This document shows positions 22,501-35,273 of a stretch of DNA of 64,000 nucleotides, in pieces (positions within the stretch are counted from its first letter, which is position 1; every line of letters starts with the position of its first letter). This DNA is from Colocasia esculenta (lineage: Eukaryota > Streptophyta > Magnoliopsida > Alismatales > Araceae). The notes beneath the pieces are model-generated. The model ran no database searches and had not been told where the DNA came from. It was given only the letters and a program-made list of their open reading frames with translations. The stretch spans positions 11,574,049 to 11,638,048 of the forward strand of contig CM024760.1 of assembly GCA_014218235.1 (NCBI GenBank), given 5' to 3'. The position numbers were made by a program, and so were the translations under genes.

Positions 22501-25500
22501 CTTCCAAACCAGAATTTCTTACAACTGAGCATTTGCCTGGAACTTGTTCAAATGGATCATGAAACACCAGTTCCTGATTTGAGACATATCAGGAGGAAGG
22601 CTGGTTGCCTGAATGATGCTGGAAAACAGTTAATATTTTTTTGTTTTTTCTTTGTTCTTCCAGTTTTACTGTGTTGAAACTCAATGCTGCTGTTAGTGCT
22701 TGATGATGATATAAGCCAATATTACAATTCATACTCTTTGGACACTTTTTTCTCTTTTGCTAATAAGCTGAAAATTTTCTTCATTGGTCTGGACCAGACG
22801 TGTGGAACTCTTTGCTGCAGGGTAGGGTCAGCAAAGGCTGCTTTCCAAGTCTGATCCATGTCCATTTCTACTTAATTAGACATTTCTTTTACTGTCTTAT
22901 TGATTGGTTAGTGTTGACCAGGTTGCAAGCCCAAGGGGGGGGGGGTGAATGGGTTGCTTAAAATATATCTTGAAATTTTCTTGTTAAAAATAACTTCAAA
23001 CATAAACACTAAACGCAGGTGTTAGAGTTAGTGAGCAGCGGAAATAAGATAAAAACAATCACATAAAATGTTTAAGGATTTTTATCTTGGTTCAGACCTC
23101 CTATCACCAAAAGTCATACGTCCAGTCCCCAAGAAACTATTTGGGATTCCACTAAGGGTATAGTCTCCCTTATGGATACTTACACATCCAGCACCCGTTG
23201 GCCTTCTCTTCAACCCAAGAAGAGGTAGAAAAACCACCTGTAACAACAGGTCTTCCCTTCAACAAGGGGAACAAACCACCTACCAACAGTAGATCTTCTC
23301 TTCAACAAGGGGAACAAACACCTACCAGCAGCAGGTCTTCTCTTCGCACAGGAAGATGAACACGCTGAAAAGAGAGTTGAAGGGATGACCCCTAGATCAA
23401 GCTTATAAAACGAAGTCTTGCTTGATCTGAGGCGCGAATTGAGAGAGAGAAGAAATGAGCTATGATGCTACTCTCTCAGAAACAACAGGCTCTCAAAGAA
23501 AAATAGAAATGAAGGCTTCAGGAGAGTTCTGAGCAGATGGATTTGGAGTGAGGGCGCACTGCTCTTCTAATTTGAATGGTGGTGAAGATCTCTGTGTGTA
23601 CTTCTGTGTCTCATTGTTCTTCACAGCCATCGTCCTCTTATAAGCATTTTTGCGTTCTTTAGATGTGACCGTTGGGATATCTGTTGTCTCTCATTTCTTG
23701 ATGCTCGTTTCCATGTAGTCGCAGTAGGTCTAATGTAAGAAGAGTGCTTGACTATCAGAAACCTGCTGCAGACATTAAATGTTTGGATAGAGATAGAGAT
23801 AGAGAGAGATAGAGATCATATGGATATCTCCTTTGTCAGTCAACATAACATGTCCAACGTTGTAGTCATGTGCGACTACCGAAAACCTACATGCATTAAA
23901 TGCTAAGAGAGATGTCTTCAGTCAACGAACAAAAAAGTGTTATGCAGAAATAAATATGTCCATTCTGTCACCATTTAAAGCTGTAGATAACATGTTATGA
24001 AAATGGTAAACAGTACAAGATGATGTGAATGAGAACTGTATCTGTTGATAAACCATACGTAAAAGGATATCCTTGAAAAGTTTTCGTAAGAAGGATATGC
24101 AACATATAGCGGGAAATTTGAAATGCACATCTTTAAAAACAATTTGAAAAATATTGTGCGCCAAGATTTGATCAAAGCTTATTGATAAAGGCATTCAGTT
24201 TAATTTCATGATTATTGCAAAGATTATCGTTTGATAAAGATCATCAAGGTATTGCTGATAATTATAGCAATATGTAATGTAATGCTAATCAGTGTTTAGA
24301 CACAGTCGATGTTCAAAGAGTAATCGATGTCTAAAGAGTAATTGATGTCTAGTGGGTAATCGGTGTCCAAAGGCACTCGATGTCTAAAGAGAATCGATGT
24401 CTAAAAGGCAATCGATGTCTAAAGGGAATCGATGTCTAAAAGGTAATCGATGTTTAAAGACAATCGATGTCTAAAGGGAATCGATGTCTAAAAGATAATC
24501 GATGTTTAAAGACGATCGATGTCTAGAGACAATCGATGTTTTAAGACAATCGATATGAAAACAATCGATGTTTTAAGATAATCGATATAAGCAATCGATG
24601 TGAAAGCAATCAATGTTTTAAGATAATCGATATAAACAATCGATGTGAAAGTAATTGATGTTTGAACATAATCGATGTTAAAGCAATTGATGTTTGAGCA
24701 TAATCGATGTAAAAGCAATCGATGTTTGATCATAATCGATGTAAAATCAATCAATTTATGCAAGACAATCGATGTTTAAGTGAACTGTAATCGATGTGAG
24801 TTTGTATAGCAATCAATGTGAGATTAAAACAACAATCGATGTGTCATGTTCAGTAATTGATGTCTCACTTCGACTGTCCAGGAGTCGGAGTTGAACCACT
24901 TCAACTTAACAGGAATCGGAGTTGAACCAGTTCGATTTTTCAGGAGTCGGAGTTGGACTTAGAGATTCATATAAAAAATGACTTCGGATATGACAAAGTA
25001 GAACTTTGTATATGACGAAGTGTAACTTCATATAGAATGAAAAGTAACGAAATCGGTCTAAGTGAAACTTCGTATATGACTTCAGATATGACGAAGTAGG
25101 ATTTCGTATATAACGAAGTGAACTTCGACTGTTCATGACAAAAGCACGCATGAGTGCATGACTAAGTGAAGCTTCGTATATGACGAAGTAAACTTCGGAT
25201 ATGACGAAGTTAGCTTCGATTGATCAATAAGCAAAACATATATGACTTCGGATGATGAAGTTTAAAGCTATGGATGATGAAACTTGACTTCGATTGAAAC
25301 TGTGAAAAAATTATCAGTGATGAAAAACATGAATTTATGAATGAAAACTTTAAATGACAACAAAGACTTACAAGCAATTGAACACCATCTAGTGGACTTC
25401 AAAATACTTGGAATACTTACAATGATCATCCTTGAAGTATTATTTATTTCCTTTGAGTCTCCTGTTGACAGACCTAACCAAAATGATATTAAGGTAAAAA

Positions 25501-28500
25501 CACATGATTTGGATAAATAAAAATATTTTGATAAGTTTTGTTATCACCAAAATATATAATCATGGAGATAAAAGAGTCAACAGTTAGATGCAAAATGTCT
25601 TTCCAAGCTGATGCTTTTGGGGGATATCCACTCTGGTATAGGGATGCAAAATGGATGGATCTATATTAAAAAATATGTAGTTTTCCAGAATTTATCTTCT
25701 TGCATGAAGAATGTCTTTCCAAGCTGATGCTTTTGGGGGATATCCACTTTGGTATAGGGATGCAAAATGGATGGATTTATATTAAAAAATATGTAGTTTT
25801 CCAGAATTTATCTTCTTGCATGAAGATTCAACCTCAAGGTGGGTGGGGGACGTTGGGACCTTGGGGGAGGATGTGGTCAACATTATATATAAAGAGAGTA
25901 TATTTCCTTCTTTTTTTTTGGCGTGGGGGGGTGGGGGTGGTTTGAGGCAGGAATCATGTCCTGGATTCTGGGGGGTGCGGAAAAGGGATCATTTCTCTGG
26001 ACATGGTTTCAGATGGGGTCATTGGTGGGGAGGGTGTCAGGGTTTTGGTGAACTTGGGGGTGGAGGGAGTGTGAGTTGAGTGCGGATTGGTTTTGAGGGG
26101 AACCTTGAAGGAATAACATACATGGCAGCAACACAGGATGTGGTGGAATGCAACAGCAAGATTGGTGATGATGAGCATGTGGCGGTGGCAAGGCCTACGT
26201 TCACGGTGAGCATGCGGCTATATGCTGAACTCCATGGCAAGGGCAAAGACATTGAACAATGAGCACCATGGCACTGAGGGTCTCCCTATCTTCATGGTGC
26301 CTGGGAGCTGGGACGCGGAGAGGATGAGAGAGTTTCCACTCTGATTGGTGCAGTCTCAGAGTCCCAATCAGAGTATATGACTATATGCCTGATCCAAAAA
26401 TTTCTCTGATCTGAATTCTGATGTAGGGTTTCGGATAATTTGACCTAATTTACACTCTCCCATAAAAATCTAAATGTAGGAGGGTGATTCTTGGTTGTTA
26501 CTTCAATTCCCAACATATCAGATGTCTAGTCTCAGTTGGGAGTGCCAGTTCACACATCCATTATGTATACACCTGAGCAATGCTCAGATGGTTCAAATGG
26601 ATAATTGGAGCAGTTACTGACATCATATCTGCTCAGTTGCAGAGTAGCTGCAGAGAGATATCTGAGAATGGTAGTTTACTAACATCACATTGACAAGGTT
26701 TGAGCTTCATCAAAATAGAGCTTTAGATTTTGAGATGTATGTTTGCCAGAAAGCACTACAGCTTTAGAGAGTTTCTGCATGTGGTAAATATTACATGTTC
26801 TTGGACTTACATATTTCTGCTGTAAATTTTCCTTCAGGAATACTGGTGTAAGAGATTACACCCAAAGTATGTCTGTGAAAGGGTATTTAGGCAAACTCCT
26901 CTGCGTGAATCTCTGAAAAAGGGCCGGCTTAGGAAACAAGATTTTGTTATTACAAAGCATAAGGCTATTCTATTGCAGGCAGCTGATATGATTGGCAAGA
27001 AAATCCAGTATAGCTGTCCAGGTTTCTTGCCAAATAGACGTCAGGTAATGGTCATTTGAATGCTTCTGGATATTTTCTTCAAGTTGTAGTAAAAAATATG
27101 CTTGTTTCTGCTTTGTTTCTCAGGTTACTTTTGAATCCCTTTATTCTGTTTCCAATCATCCTTGCCTGGTGCATTTTATATTCTATGATTCAATCCGTAA
27201 TTAAAAGGATATTGTTTGTACATCTGGAACATTTTCATTCATGTCCTTATAAAATGATAAAGGGCATGGTCTCTTTTTGGGTTTTTGGCCCACCTATACT
27301 TATACATTGTCTTTCTTTTTATATATACATGTGGTACTATGCACTTTCAAAAAAAATGATAAAGGGCACATTTGACAGTTGTTAATGGACAAGTGTGGAA
27401 AACTGAATTTCCTCTTGACAATAGTGGCTTGGGCATGCTGAAAGATTGATCTACAAAATTTTGGATCAGCAAAATGTGTGACTGATCATTGACTTTCCAT
27501 TGCGTGGTTGAGAAAAATGAAGATATTGACCATGTGAGTTTTGTGTACTGAGTCAACCAAGAAGTGGGCTATTTTACTTGTCTTAATCCACAAAATCGAT
27601 GGAGAGAGGGCTTGTGAGTTCTCTGTGCATCAAGATGGGAACTGGAAGGATTGTTAGATGAGACTGATGCACATAATATCTTATGGCGAATGTCAGACTA
27701 TCTGGATTGGAGTAGCAACATTGTATAGGATCCTAGCAAATGTTCCTGCAGAGGAGATAAAAAGGTCTTAAGATAATTAAAATAAATTGACAATTTGCAT
27801 ATCCTCATTAATATTTCTTCCAAAATTTGAGTGTATAGCTTAAATCAAAATGCATGCATGCATGTAAAAAATAATGTTTCATATTGGTTTTCATTGTATA
27901 AATAATTGTTCATGCAATATATCAGCGGAGTAAATATACAATTTAAGGTGTTAATTATACCATGTAAGCCTATTTTGCAGACTTCTGATGTACTACTACT
28001 GCATTTATGCTTAATGGAAGTATCCTATCTCTATAACAAGCTGCTATTAATCCCTGGTAATAAATTGATGTTCTAGATCCTATGTTGGAATTCCTAGTCC
28101 TATTTACGCAGCTTATTAGTTTTCTTGAACAAGTATTTTATTTTGCCTTAGATTCCATCCGTTATCTACAAATGTTGCTAAATAACCAAAATATTTGCTG
28201 CAAAAGGCACACACACTGTAGTTCACTGGCTTATATCAGCATTCAGTTTCATAATTCATACCACTGGATAAGAATTCACCATCTGTCAGGTTTAGGAGCC
28301 TTCTAGATTGGACCGACAATTAGTGCCACTGGAATGTAGTTGAAAACCGGAATCTTATGGGAGTTCAACTATGGGTAGTGCAAGTTGTTGTTGTTGTTGC
28401 TTAGGTTCAAATGCGGTTTATATGGAGGCAGGCGTTCAGTAAATCAGTATGTTGGTCACTCTTCAAGGCAAACGAGCATGCTGCCTGCATCTAAGATACA

Positions 28501-31500
28501 ATAAGAGCACAGTGATGGGGTATGCTGATCCAATTTGTAGCCCACAAACAATCATTTTGACTTTACTAACTGCATTAATTGTCTTTCCTCTGGTTACTGC
28601 ACTAGGATGCTTATACAATAGATTTAGTATGACTAAATCTGGAAACCTTGTCATCATCTGATATTTATTTGTCCATCAAAATGGCACTAAACACGTTCTT
28701 TTTTCTTACTATGTTTGGAAAGTGGATGGTACCATGTTCATAATCTTCTTCTCGCCATTGTTTCTTTTTATGTTAGCTAAGCTATCACTTTTCTCGTGTA
28801 ATTCACTGTTTCTCAAACATTATGTATCGCATGTTAACAGTATCGTATGGCGGGACTAGCTGCTATTGAGATAGCTCAGAAGGTCTCAAAGGTTTGGCGT
28901 TCTAGTCGGAATGGTAACAGAAATAATAAGAAAGCTAGGAGAAAAGAGAAAATCAGTTCACAAAGTGTCCCCAGCCAGAACAGGGGTGGTGCCTGCTGCA
29001 GTACCAGCAGTTCCTCAGAGCCATCATCTTTGCATGCGATTACTGAAGACAGATCATCTGCTGGGCGATCTTTGTCATGGCAGGACATTTACTCCATAGG
29101 AGTTAAATGGAGACAAATTTCTGAGCCATGTGACCCTGTTGTCTGGGTTAACAAGTTAAGGTAAATCAAAATTACATGTTAATTATGACATGACATTTCT
29201 TCCGGCAATAATGCATAGATTTCTTATAGTATTCCTTCTGGATAAATAATTGTTACTTTTTATGGACATCAGTGAAGAATTTAATTCTGGTTTTGGCTCT
29301 CACACACCAATGCTTCTTGGACAAGCAAAAGTGGTTCGCTACTATCCGTATTATCAAAGGTATGGTACAATTTGTTTTCCTTGAAATTGATGGACTTCCG
29401 AGAAAGAACTAATTTCTGTTGAAAAATGCAGGACACTGGAGATTCTAAAAACAATTATGGAGAGCAAAATGCATGTAAATAGTGCTGATGATAAAAACTA
29501 TTACCTCTCTAAGCCCGAGGACTTGCAAAAGGTCAATGCTTTACTTGCTTTCTATTTTTCTTAGGAGGTAATAGATAACATGGAGGAAGTAACAAATAGC
29601 ATAGTAAAAATAACACTGTTTAAGTAAATATTATGGTGAAATATCTCTCACAATTTATCTATTAAATATAAATGAATGGAAAGATAGGTACTTCTACTGT
29701 CTATTTGTCATCTTTCACGTCTATCTATTTACATAGTCCTTACTATACATTTATGAATCTATCTAAAAAATTTAATTGTGTTTCTATACGTAGAATAATA
29801 AATAGTAAGCAAATGTTTGTGCATGTGCACATGTGAGATAGATAGTAGGAAATGTTTAATAATTGGAGAAAATTAACAAAGTAATAATAGGGGTGTTATA
29901 CGTGTAATAAGTGAGGAAATTAACATTTTTGGATGAGGTACATGAGGAGTGACTCAGTGGGTTAACACCCTCCACGTATTAGTCACCTAGGTTCAAATCC
30001 CCACCCCCACGTTACCTACCAAAAAAGAAGAAAATCCATTTTTGGAAGAGATGGAGATCGAAACTCAAAATCCAAGGGGCCCATATTCCATCTTGATTAT
30101 GGAAATGTAGATTATGTTCTGTTTACGAACTTTACAGTAGATCTTCTTCTGTTCCAAAACTTTTGATGTTATGCTTTACAAAGGGAAACATTCTATTCCT
30201 GAAAGGAGTCAATATTGATTTCACCTATCACTTTTCATAACAAAAGTTGCCAATATGTTTAAGGATTGTCCATTGACAGGTAATGCACGCAGAATCCTGC
30301 TCTGATCTTTACAGGATTGTTGGTGAAAACTTTTGGGTTGCAACTACTTGTGAGAGTACTGCATTTGATGGGTAATGATGCCAAGGCAATATTTGACTCG
30401 TTTATGCCTTCATAATACCTTTAGGTGGTATATATGTATTGTTGACATGCTGGGCTCTTTCATTCTCTTATTGTTTAATTGTTGCACATTTCAGGAAGCT
30501 TCTTGAGGGGACAAGAATCACCATTCAAAAAATGTACGGAATGAATGAACTTCATCTTTTAAGTGAAAATAGTAACTCATTTTTTATTCTCATATTAAAT
30601 GGAGTAACTGCAGGGATACAATAGGATTTGATTTTGCAATCAGAACACCTTGTACACCCTCCAGGTGGGATGAGTATGAAACAGAAATGGCGATTGCCTG
30701 GGAGGTATGATAATCTGTCACAAGGAACTGCACACTTTTTTTCTGTCTTGTTTTAGTTGGTTTATTCATTTGGTGAACATGTCATCTGGTTAGCTGGTTT
30801 TTGTCTTTTCCCCCTATTTTTTTTCTTTCATGATTTTTTATACCAGTGACATGTGGAGGTTATGGGATCCCACGATTTTCACCAGTAAGATTTCTAGAGT
30901 TTATACAAGGCCACTTCCTTGGCTCTTGGTTAACCATTAATTTCTAGCCAACTCCCATTGTAGAAGTAGTGAACCTGATCCAGTGTTTTGGAGTCGGTTC
31001 TGGAGAAAGGAATCAGTCTTTCTGAAGTAATTTTGTGATTGATGCCTTGACTCAAGGAAATATGTTAGTTAGATCTGATCGTTTCACGTGGTTGGTCATT
31101 TGCAGAGCATCAATGCAGTAAAACTAACTGTATTATCAAATCTCAATTGTGAGCTATAGTCAATGTCTTTTCTGCCGTCATACTAGTAACTAGGATTCCT
31201 GTTCAGTTCTGTCATTGGCATTGTGAGTAGCTGGAGGGTAATCTAGTGGACAATGGTTTTCTGGATGTCTTTTGAGTGTTTTCCATCAGCTGCATATCTG
31301 AGTCTTTGTGAAAGCATATGGATGAGAAGTGAGGTTTTAGGCTGTCCACTCCCGGGAGAATTTGGAAAGAGTGACATTCACCGTAGCTCAAGTTACACGT
31401 CTCTGTCTGGCTTCTTGCTCAAGTTACAAGTCACCATACATTCACCACGACTCAAGTTACAAAATTTCTTATTTATTTAATAAATGTAGTCTGGAGACTG

Positions 31501-32850
31501 CAGTGCTGGAGTTCGTGTCCTACCTTACATTCTATGGAATCATTTTGTTTCACCTTTTTATAAAGACTTCTTTTTGATGACGGGGAATGTAACACAGTGA
31601 TACTTGGGCCTACATGGAGTTTGAGAGACCATTTTTATTCACTCTTTTTATAAAGTTCTTATTTGCTTGTATCTGATTTCTCATCACCATAGTAGTATTT
31701 ATGTCCTAATGAGTGTATTATGTCCTAAACCCATGTTGTCTCTCAAGAAACTAGCTTGGAAGATTTGCATGCCCAAAATGTAATAACCAATGTTGGAAGT
31801 AGCATGGACAAGCTTGGTCGGGTTAATGTCATGTTTTATGCAAATTAAGACCAGACGTTTCTTTGATATTTTGAGGGTGAAGTGACATTTGAGAGTATTT
31901 ATGTTCTAATGATTGTATTATGTCCTAAACCCATTAGTTCATTGTGTTTCTCAAAAAACTAGCTTGGAGCATTTACATACACAATGTGATAACTAATATT
32001 AAAGTAGGATGAATTGGTTTGGTCAGGTCATGTTTTATGCAAATTAAGATCAGATGATTCCATGATATTGAGGGTAAAGAGACATTTTAGATTATTTTGG
32101 AGAACATCATCAGTGTATCAATCCACGGCAAAAATCTTGAGGTTGTGCTTGTTGGCTTTGTAGTTTTCCTGGGCTGGGGCTGCAATTATCATTACATTCA
32201 GCTTACTGTTGAGGGCACCTTTTCATGTTATTGAATGCATCGTTTGCACCATGGGTTTTAAAATCTTTGTTCAAAGTTCAAATTAAATCGCCACATTCTT
32301 CATTTCTTTCGTGATAGACCATGCACTACGTTTCTTCAGATTATGCAACATCTAACTTTTTGCTTTTGCATGTACAGTCACTTTGCAGTGCTTATTGTGG
32401 TGAATCGTATGGTTCAACTGATTTAAGTGCACTCGAGAACGTGAGGGATGCAATACTGAGGATGTCATACTATTGGTAAAACTCAAGTTTACTGGTGGCA
32501 ATATGTGTCTTGTAACAATTTTTAACAGCTTATATCTTATAATCTAACCAAATCATTGCAGGTATAATTTCATGCCACTCTCTAGAGGATCTGCTGCAAT
32601 CGGTTATGTAGTTTCGTTGGGATTATTTCTGGCAGCCAATATGGAGGTGACGGGAAGCATCCCGCAAGGTGTTCAAGTTGACTGGGAAGCTATCTTGTTC
32701 TCGCGTCCGGACGCCTTTTTGGAGTCTCTCAAGCCTTGGCTATGGTCTTCTGTCAAGATCAATACGGCGTGGAAAGATTACCCAGATGTTACATCCACCT
32801 TCTCGACCACAGGTTCTATTGTCGCTGCTCTAAGTTCGTATGCGGAATGA
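16509..32850 (+). CDS. SRFR1: SRFR1-type TPR protein, C-terminal half (12 exons visible)
   Basis: Exons: 16509-16617, 17610-17690, 18607-18693, 26838-27044, 28841-29160, 29273-29359, 29432-29531, 30280-30371, 30495-30533, 30614-30704, 32378-32475, 32562-32850. All borders are AG/GT, all phases join, and the joined frame (about 530 residues) has no stop before TGA at 32848-32850. The product starts inside a TPR (AIKDLSMGLSIES, LYLRASCYHAVGEYGNAVKD) and continues with conserved SRFR1 blocks: KRLHPKYVCERVFRQ, KIQYSCPGFLPNRRQ, MAGLAAIEIAQKVSK, a basic linker, ISEPCDPVVWVNKL, NSGFGSHTPMLLGQAK, FDFAIRTPC, DAILRMSYYWYNFMP and a final hydrophobic segment. Known role of the family: SUPPRESSOR OF RPS4-RLD1, an adaptor that restrains effector-triggered immunity and contacts EDS1 and SGT1. 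The N-terminal TPR exons are not in view. Introns carry many transposons, yet the exons look intact. Confidence 0.88.
16737..17060. repeat. Tandem duplication of about 162 bp in SRFR1 intron
   Basis: Copy one runs from about 16737 to 16898 and copy two from 16899 to 17060. Both carry TTTGCCCTCCTTGGATTTC through GGAATTTCTGAACATCATC with very few differences, so the duplication is recent. It lies wholly in the intron after the first visible exon. Confidence 0.9.
19270..20335. mobile_element. GATCGGCC-rich transposon-derived block with AT microsatellite core
   Basis: Both ends have GGATCGG, GGCCAATC and GGCCGATC-like words in inverted order (19278-19340 and 20135-20300). The middle holds long TATATG/TACATA microsatellite-like stretches (19385-19560, 19800-20110) and a palindrome GGGGCAGAGCCCC (about 19727). 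No transposase is visible. A similar GATCGG-rich piece lies at 21585-21720. Borders are approximate. It lies in the large SRFR1 intron. Confidence 0.4.
20416..20714. mobile_element. MITE with 8-bp target duplication (hAT-type)
   Basis: CATGATAC flanks both sides (20408-20415 and 20715-20722). The ends CATGGTTGGC and GCAAACCATG are inverted repeats, followed on both sides by inverted GAATCGGATCGG / CCGATTC blocks around an AT palindrome core. The length is 299 bp with no coding sequence. An 8-bp duplication fits hAT. Confidence 0.8.
20810..21133 (+). mobile_element. Small non-autonomous Helitron
   Basis: It begins TCTTATACTACTAAAAC, like plant Helitron 5' ends, and ends CTAG. Just before the end lies a hairpin CCCATGC-AAT-GCATGGG (21106-21122), seven bases from CTAG. 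The insertion is between A and T (flanks A at 20809 and T at 21134) with no target duplication, as known for Helitrons. The 324-bp body has a second GC hairpin built of GGCGGCTTGC and GCAAGCCGCC (about 20951-21015). Confidence 0.8.
21585..21775. mobile_element. GATCGGCC-rich transposon fragment
   Basis: Words such as GATCGGATCGGCTGGGTC, GGATCCGCCGATCCGATC and GGCCGATCTGATATGG resemble the termini of the block at 19270-20335. No borders or target duplication could be set. Intron of SRFR1. Confidence 0.35.
24300..24885. repeat. ATCGATGTCTAAAG minisatellite
   Basis: About thirty units of 14-20 bp share AATCGATGT followed by CTAAAGG, TTTAAGA or GAAAGC. They lie inside the family C solo LTR. Unit length drifts along the array, with ATCGAT as the constant palindromic core. 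Confidence 0.9.
24955..25275. repeat. CTTCGTATATGACGAAG repeats
   Basis: Roughly a dozen copies of the near-palindrome CTTCGTATATGACGAAG or its halves (ACTTCGGATATGACGAAG) occur in the last third of the solo LTR. Each copy could form a short hairpin. Confidence 0.8.
25594..25825. repeat. Tandem duplication of about 116 bp
   Basis: Two near-identical units starting AATGTCTTTCCAAGCTGATG (25594 and 25710) lie directly after the family C solo LTR in the SRFR1 intron. Only a few bases differ, so the event is young. Confidence 0.9.
29937..30036 (+). mobile_element. tRNA-derived SINE in SRFR1 intron
   Basis: TGACTCAGTGGGTTAAC (29950-29966) fits a pol III A box and GGTTCAAATCC (29990-30000) a B box. 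An A-rich tail, AAAAAAGAAGAAAA, follows at 30021. No clear target duplication was found. No tRNA cloverleaf can be drawn. Confidence 0.6.
31694..32095. repeat. Tandem duplication of about 200 bp in SRFR1 intron
   Basis: Units starting AGTATTTATGTCCTAATGAG (31694) and AGTATTTATGTTCTAATGAT (31894) share TATGTCCTAAACCCAT, AACTAGCTTGGA and CATGTTTTATGCAAATTAAG. They differ at many sites, so this is older than the duplications at 16737 and 25594. Confidence 0.8.
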
Positions 32851-35040
32851 GATGCGGTCTCTTTTTTCCTCTAAAGATGTGTTATAGCTACTTAGTCATT
32901 GTGATATACCTGCGACAAAAAAAGCAATATAAGGAAATGTTCCTATTTTTCACGACTCCTGTGAAGCTGGTAATGGGCTGCCCCTTCTGGAGAGTGCTAT
33001 TTTTCCCGAGTGGAATGGGGGAAGACATGTTGGGCAGATTTCAATGTGAAGCGTGAGCAAGTGACCTAACGTTCATTACCAGCGGCATTAACATGTTAAC
33101 CGATCCGTGTGCTGTGCGTGTAGATTTGCCTATTGGTAAGCATGCTCAATATCAAAGTCTGCCCTTGTTGTTCATGTTTAAACGGTGAATTCACACATCA
33201 TACTTGATTAAATTTTAATGGCTTGGTTCCTGGTTTGTGATACGTTGCTTCTGTTTCCACGACAGAGTGATTGGTTCATGAAGACTCAGGTCAGGTGGCA
33301 TTGTCCATAAGTGCAGAATAATAATTCCCCTGTTCATATATTATCTGCGCACAAGGAAATGAATAATTAATCATTTATTAAGAACTTTTGACTGAAATAA
33401 CATGCTACTATCATCGTAGGGTTCCATTTCCTTTTCAAAATGGAAGAATCGTAAAACAAATATTTAGATGGTCGTTTTGGCGATGAAGCCAGGAGTATTT
33501 GTTGCATTGTTGTTATCCATTAACTGAGCCCCTACTAAGGCCTACATTCCCATCAAGAACAATAAGATCATTTCACCTACAGCGATGCCTGGCACCCTAG
33601 CTTGTAAAGATTGTGTTCCTCATTAAACTTACGTAGTATACATAAATTATTTACGTTTCCAGCATGGAAATTTTCATGCTTGTGAGTTGCGTATGAGGTG
33701 CTTGCTAGCCCGGACAGGATCTCGCTGTGGGAGTCGGCCTCTAGAGGCTAAAGCTGTGAAGCACATGAAGGAAGGAGCTCGGCTTGCGACCCAGTGGCCA
33801 GTAGAAGAGTACAAGGGCCGCCGCACTGTAGTTGGGGACAATCTTTTATGTTTTTGAGGTGGCATGATGTGTTTAGTCTGATCATTTCGGATGGGATCAT
33901 CTCCCTAATCCGATCATACTTTCTGGTTACCGGAGATTGGAGTGCAGAGGTTATGTTCTCTCAAGAGAATATAGCTCATCTCTGCCTATTTTGTCTCTTG
34001 TTTTAAGTGGAACATTAGTGTGTCATATTTTTGCTTTCACTTTATTTTATCACATATAGAAGATAAGTGTCACGTCATCTCTTTATTTAAGTATTCCAAA
34101 TGAAAAACCCGATTTAGAGTATCTTATTCTATCTAAAAACGCGTTTTGTTCTAACAAATATTATCACTGTAATCTTCAAATAAGACAATCTCATTCTAAT
34201 ATGTGCTTTCCAGCACATATCTTATTCAAGCAACTCCATCTGTTTTTAATTTAGTCGACACGTTTCTGTATTTTTTATAAGATGCAAAATCCTGAAAAAA
34301 AAATTCGATAACTTAACGGAAGCAGAAATAAATATCTAAATTTTTATAGGATGCAAAAATAGAAATATTTAATTTCACATCCGCTTTTCTGATTGACTAT
34401 TTCTATTTTTGATATTTTTAATATATATTATCTAATATTTTTATAATAAAAACTCTTAAACTTCGAAACTTTGACTCTTAAATTTTTAACTCACTATCTT
34501 CCGCTTCCAATCCCTATACAAATGCCATCTTTATCTCAATTAATGGTTGGTGATTACTCTATCATTTTATCATATATGATATTTTTTTAGCAGTCTCCAT
34601 ATCTATATGTGTTGACTATCTATTACTCAACTATTATATATGATTATATGATATTATTCTACTAATTTGATCTTACATATTTTATTTAGTAAGAGTCATT
34701 ATAATACATGTGACGGAGATGATATGATAGAAGATATATTTTTATTTATTTATTATTAGTTATCTATATTAGTAGATTATAATTCACATTTAAAATTATT
34801 TATAAATTTAAAAATCAATATATTTATAAATTTATAATTTTTTTCTCATGAGAAATATTTTTGTAACATCATTTGATAACATCACTATTAAAACTATGTC
34901 ACATCAGCAACTGAAATAAAAAATTAAAAATACTTCATAAATGATGAAGTTGTAGTGTATTTTGATTGGTGTGTTATTTTAATGTGTTATCAAATAGTGT
35001 TATTAAACTATTTTTCAAATAGAAATAGATTTAGAAGTAG
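32851..35040. other. SRFR1 3' region and intergenic DNA
   Basis: The first few hundred bases are likely the SRFR1 3' untranslated region; no firm polyadenylation site can be chosen. Beyond about 33650 I see only short random frames. From about 34000 the DNA is AT-rich, with a small hairpin ATGTGCTTTCCAGCACAT (about 34200). No element with borders could be defined. Confidence 0.5.
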
Positions 35041-35193
35041 AAACACTCTACCGCCCATCCAGACGAGTTGGTGGGTAGATCTCTCTCTCTCTCTCTCCCG
35101 CTGAAAACAAAACATCCAATTTCCAAGCAGTCTAGAAAAAATAAGCCTTGTCATCTCCACCGCCCATCCAGACGAGTTGGTGGGTAGATCTCT

Positions 35194-35270
<77 letters not shown>
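35041..35270 (+). promoter_or_regulatory. Duplicated CT-rich proximal promoter of the PRISE gene
   Basis: The block ACCGCCCATCCAGACGAGTT followed by GGTGGGTAGATC and a CT run occurs twice (from about 35050 and 35159). The second CT run, about 80 bp long (35190-35270), ends just before the TATA box. CT tracts directly upstream of the start site are common in plant promoters; the copy number here can be expected to vary between individuals. Confidence 0.7.

Positions 35271-35272
<2 letters not shown>

Positions 35273-35273
<1 letters not shown>

Larger units (their letters stand above)
22912..25582 (+). mobile_element. Solo LTR, family C (2.67 kb), in SRFR1 intron
   Basis: It starts TGTTGAC and ends GTCAACA, a 7-bp terminal inverted repeat of TG...CA form. 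GTTAG flanks both sides (22907-22911 and 25583-25587), a perfect 5-bp target duplication. It contains a G run (22937-22947), a CTTCAACAAGGGGAACAAAC repeat (about 23210-23360), an ATCGATGT minisatellite (24300-24880), and GTATATGACGAAG repeats (24960-25270). No gag or pol is visible, so it is a solo LTR left after recombination between two LTRs. Confidence 0.88.

Noticed and set aside
29937..30036. tRNA gene candidates at 10480-10575, 29937-30036 and 60243-60446
   Set aside because: Pol III boxes are present but no cloverleaf stems pair; an A-rich tail or target duplication marks the last two as SINEs, and the first is most like a SINE fragment.
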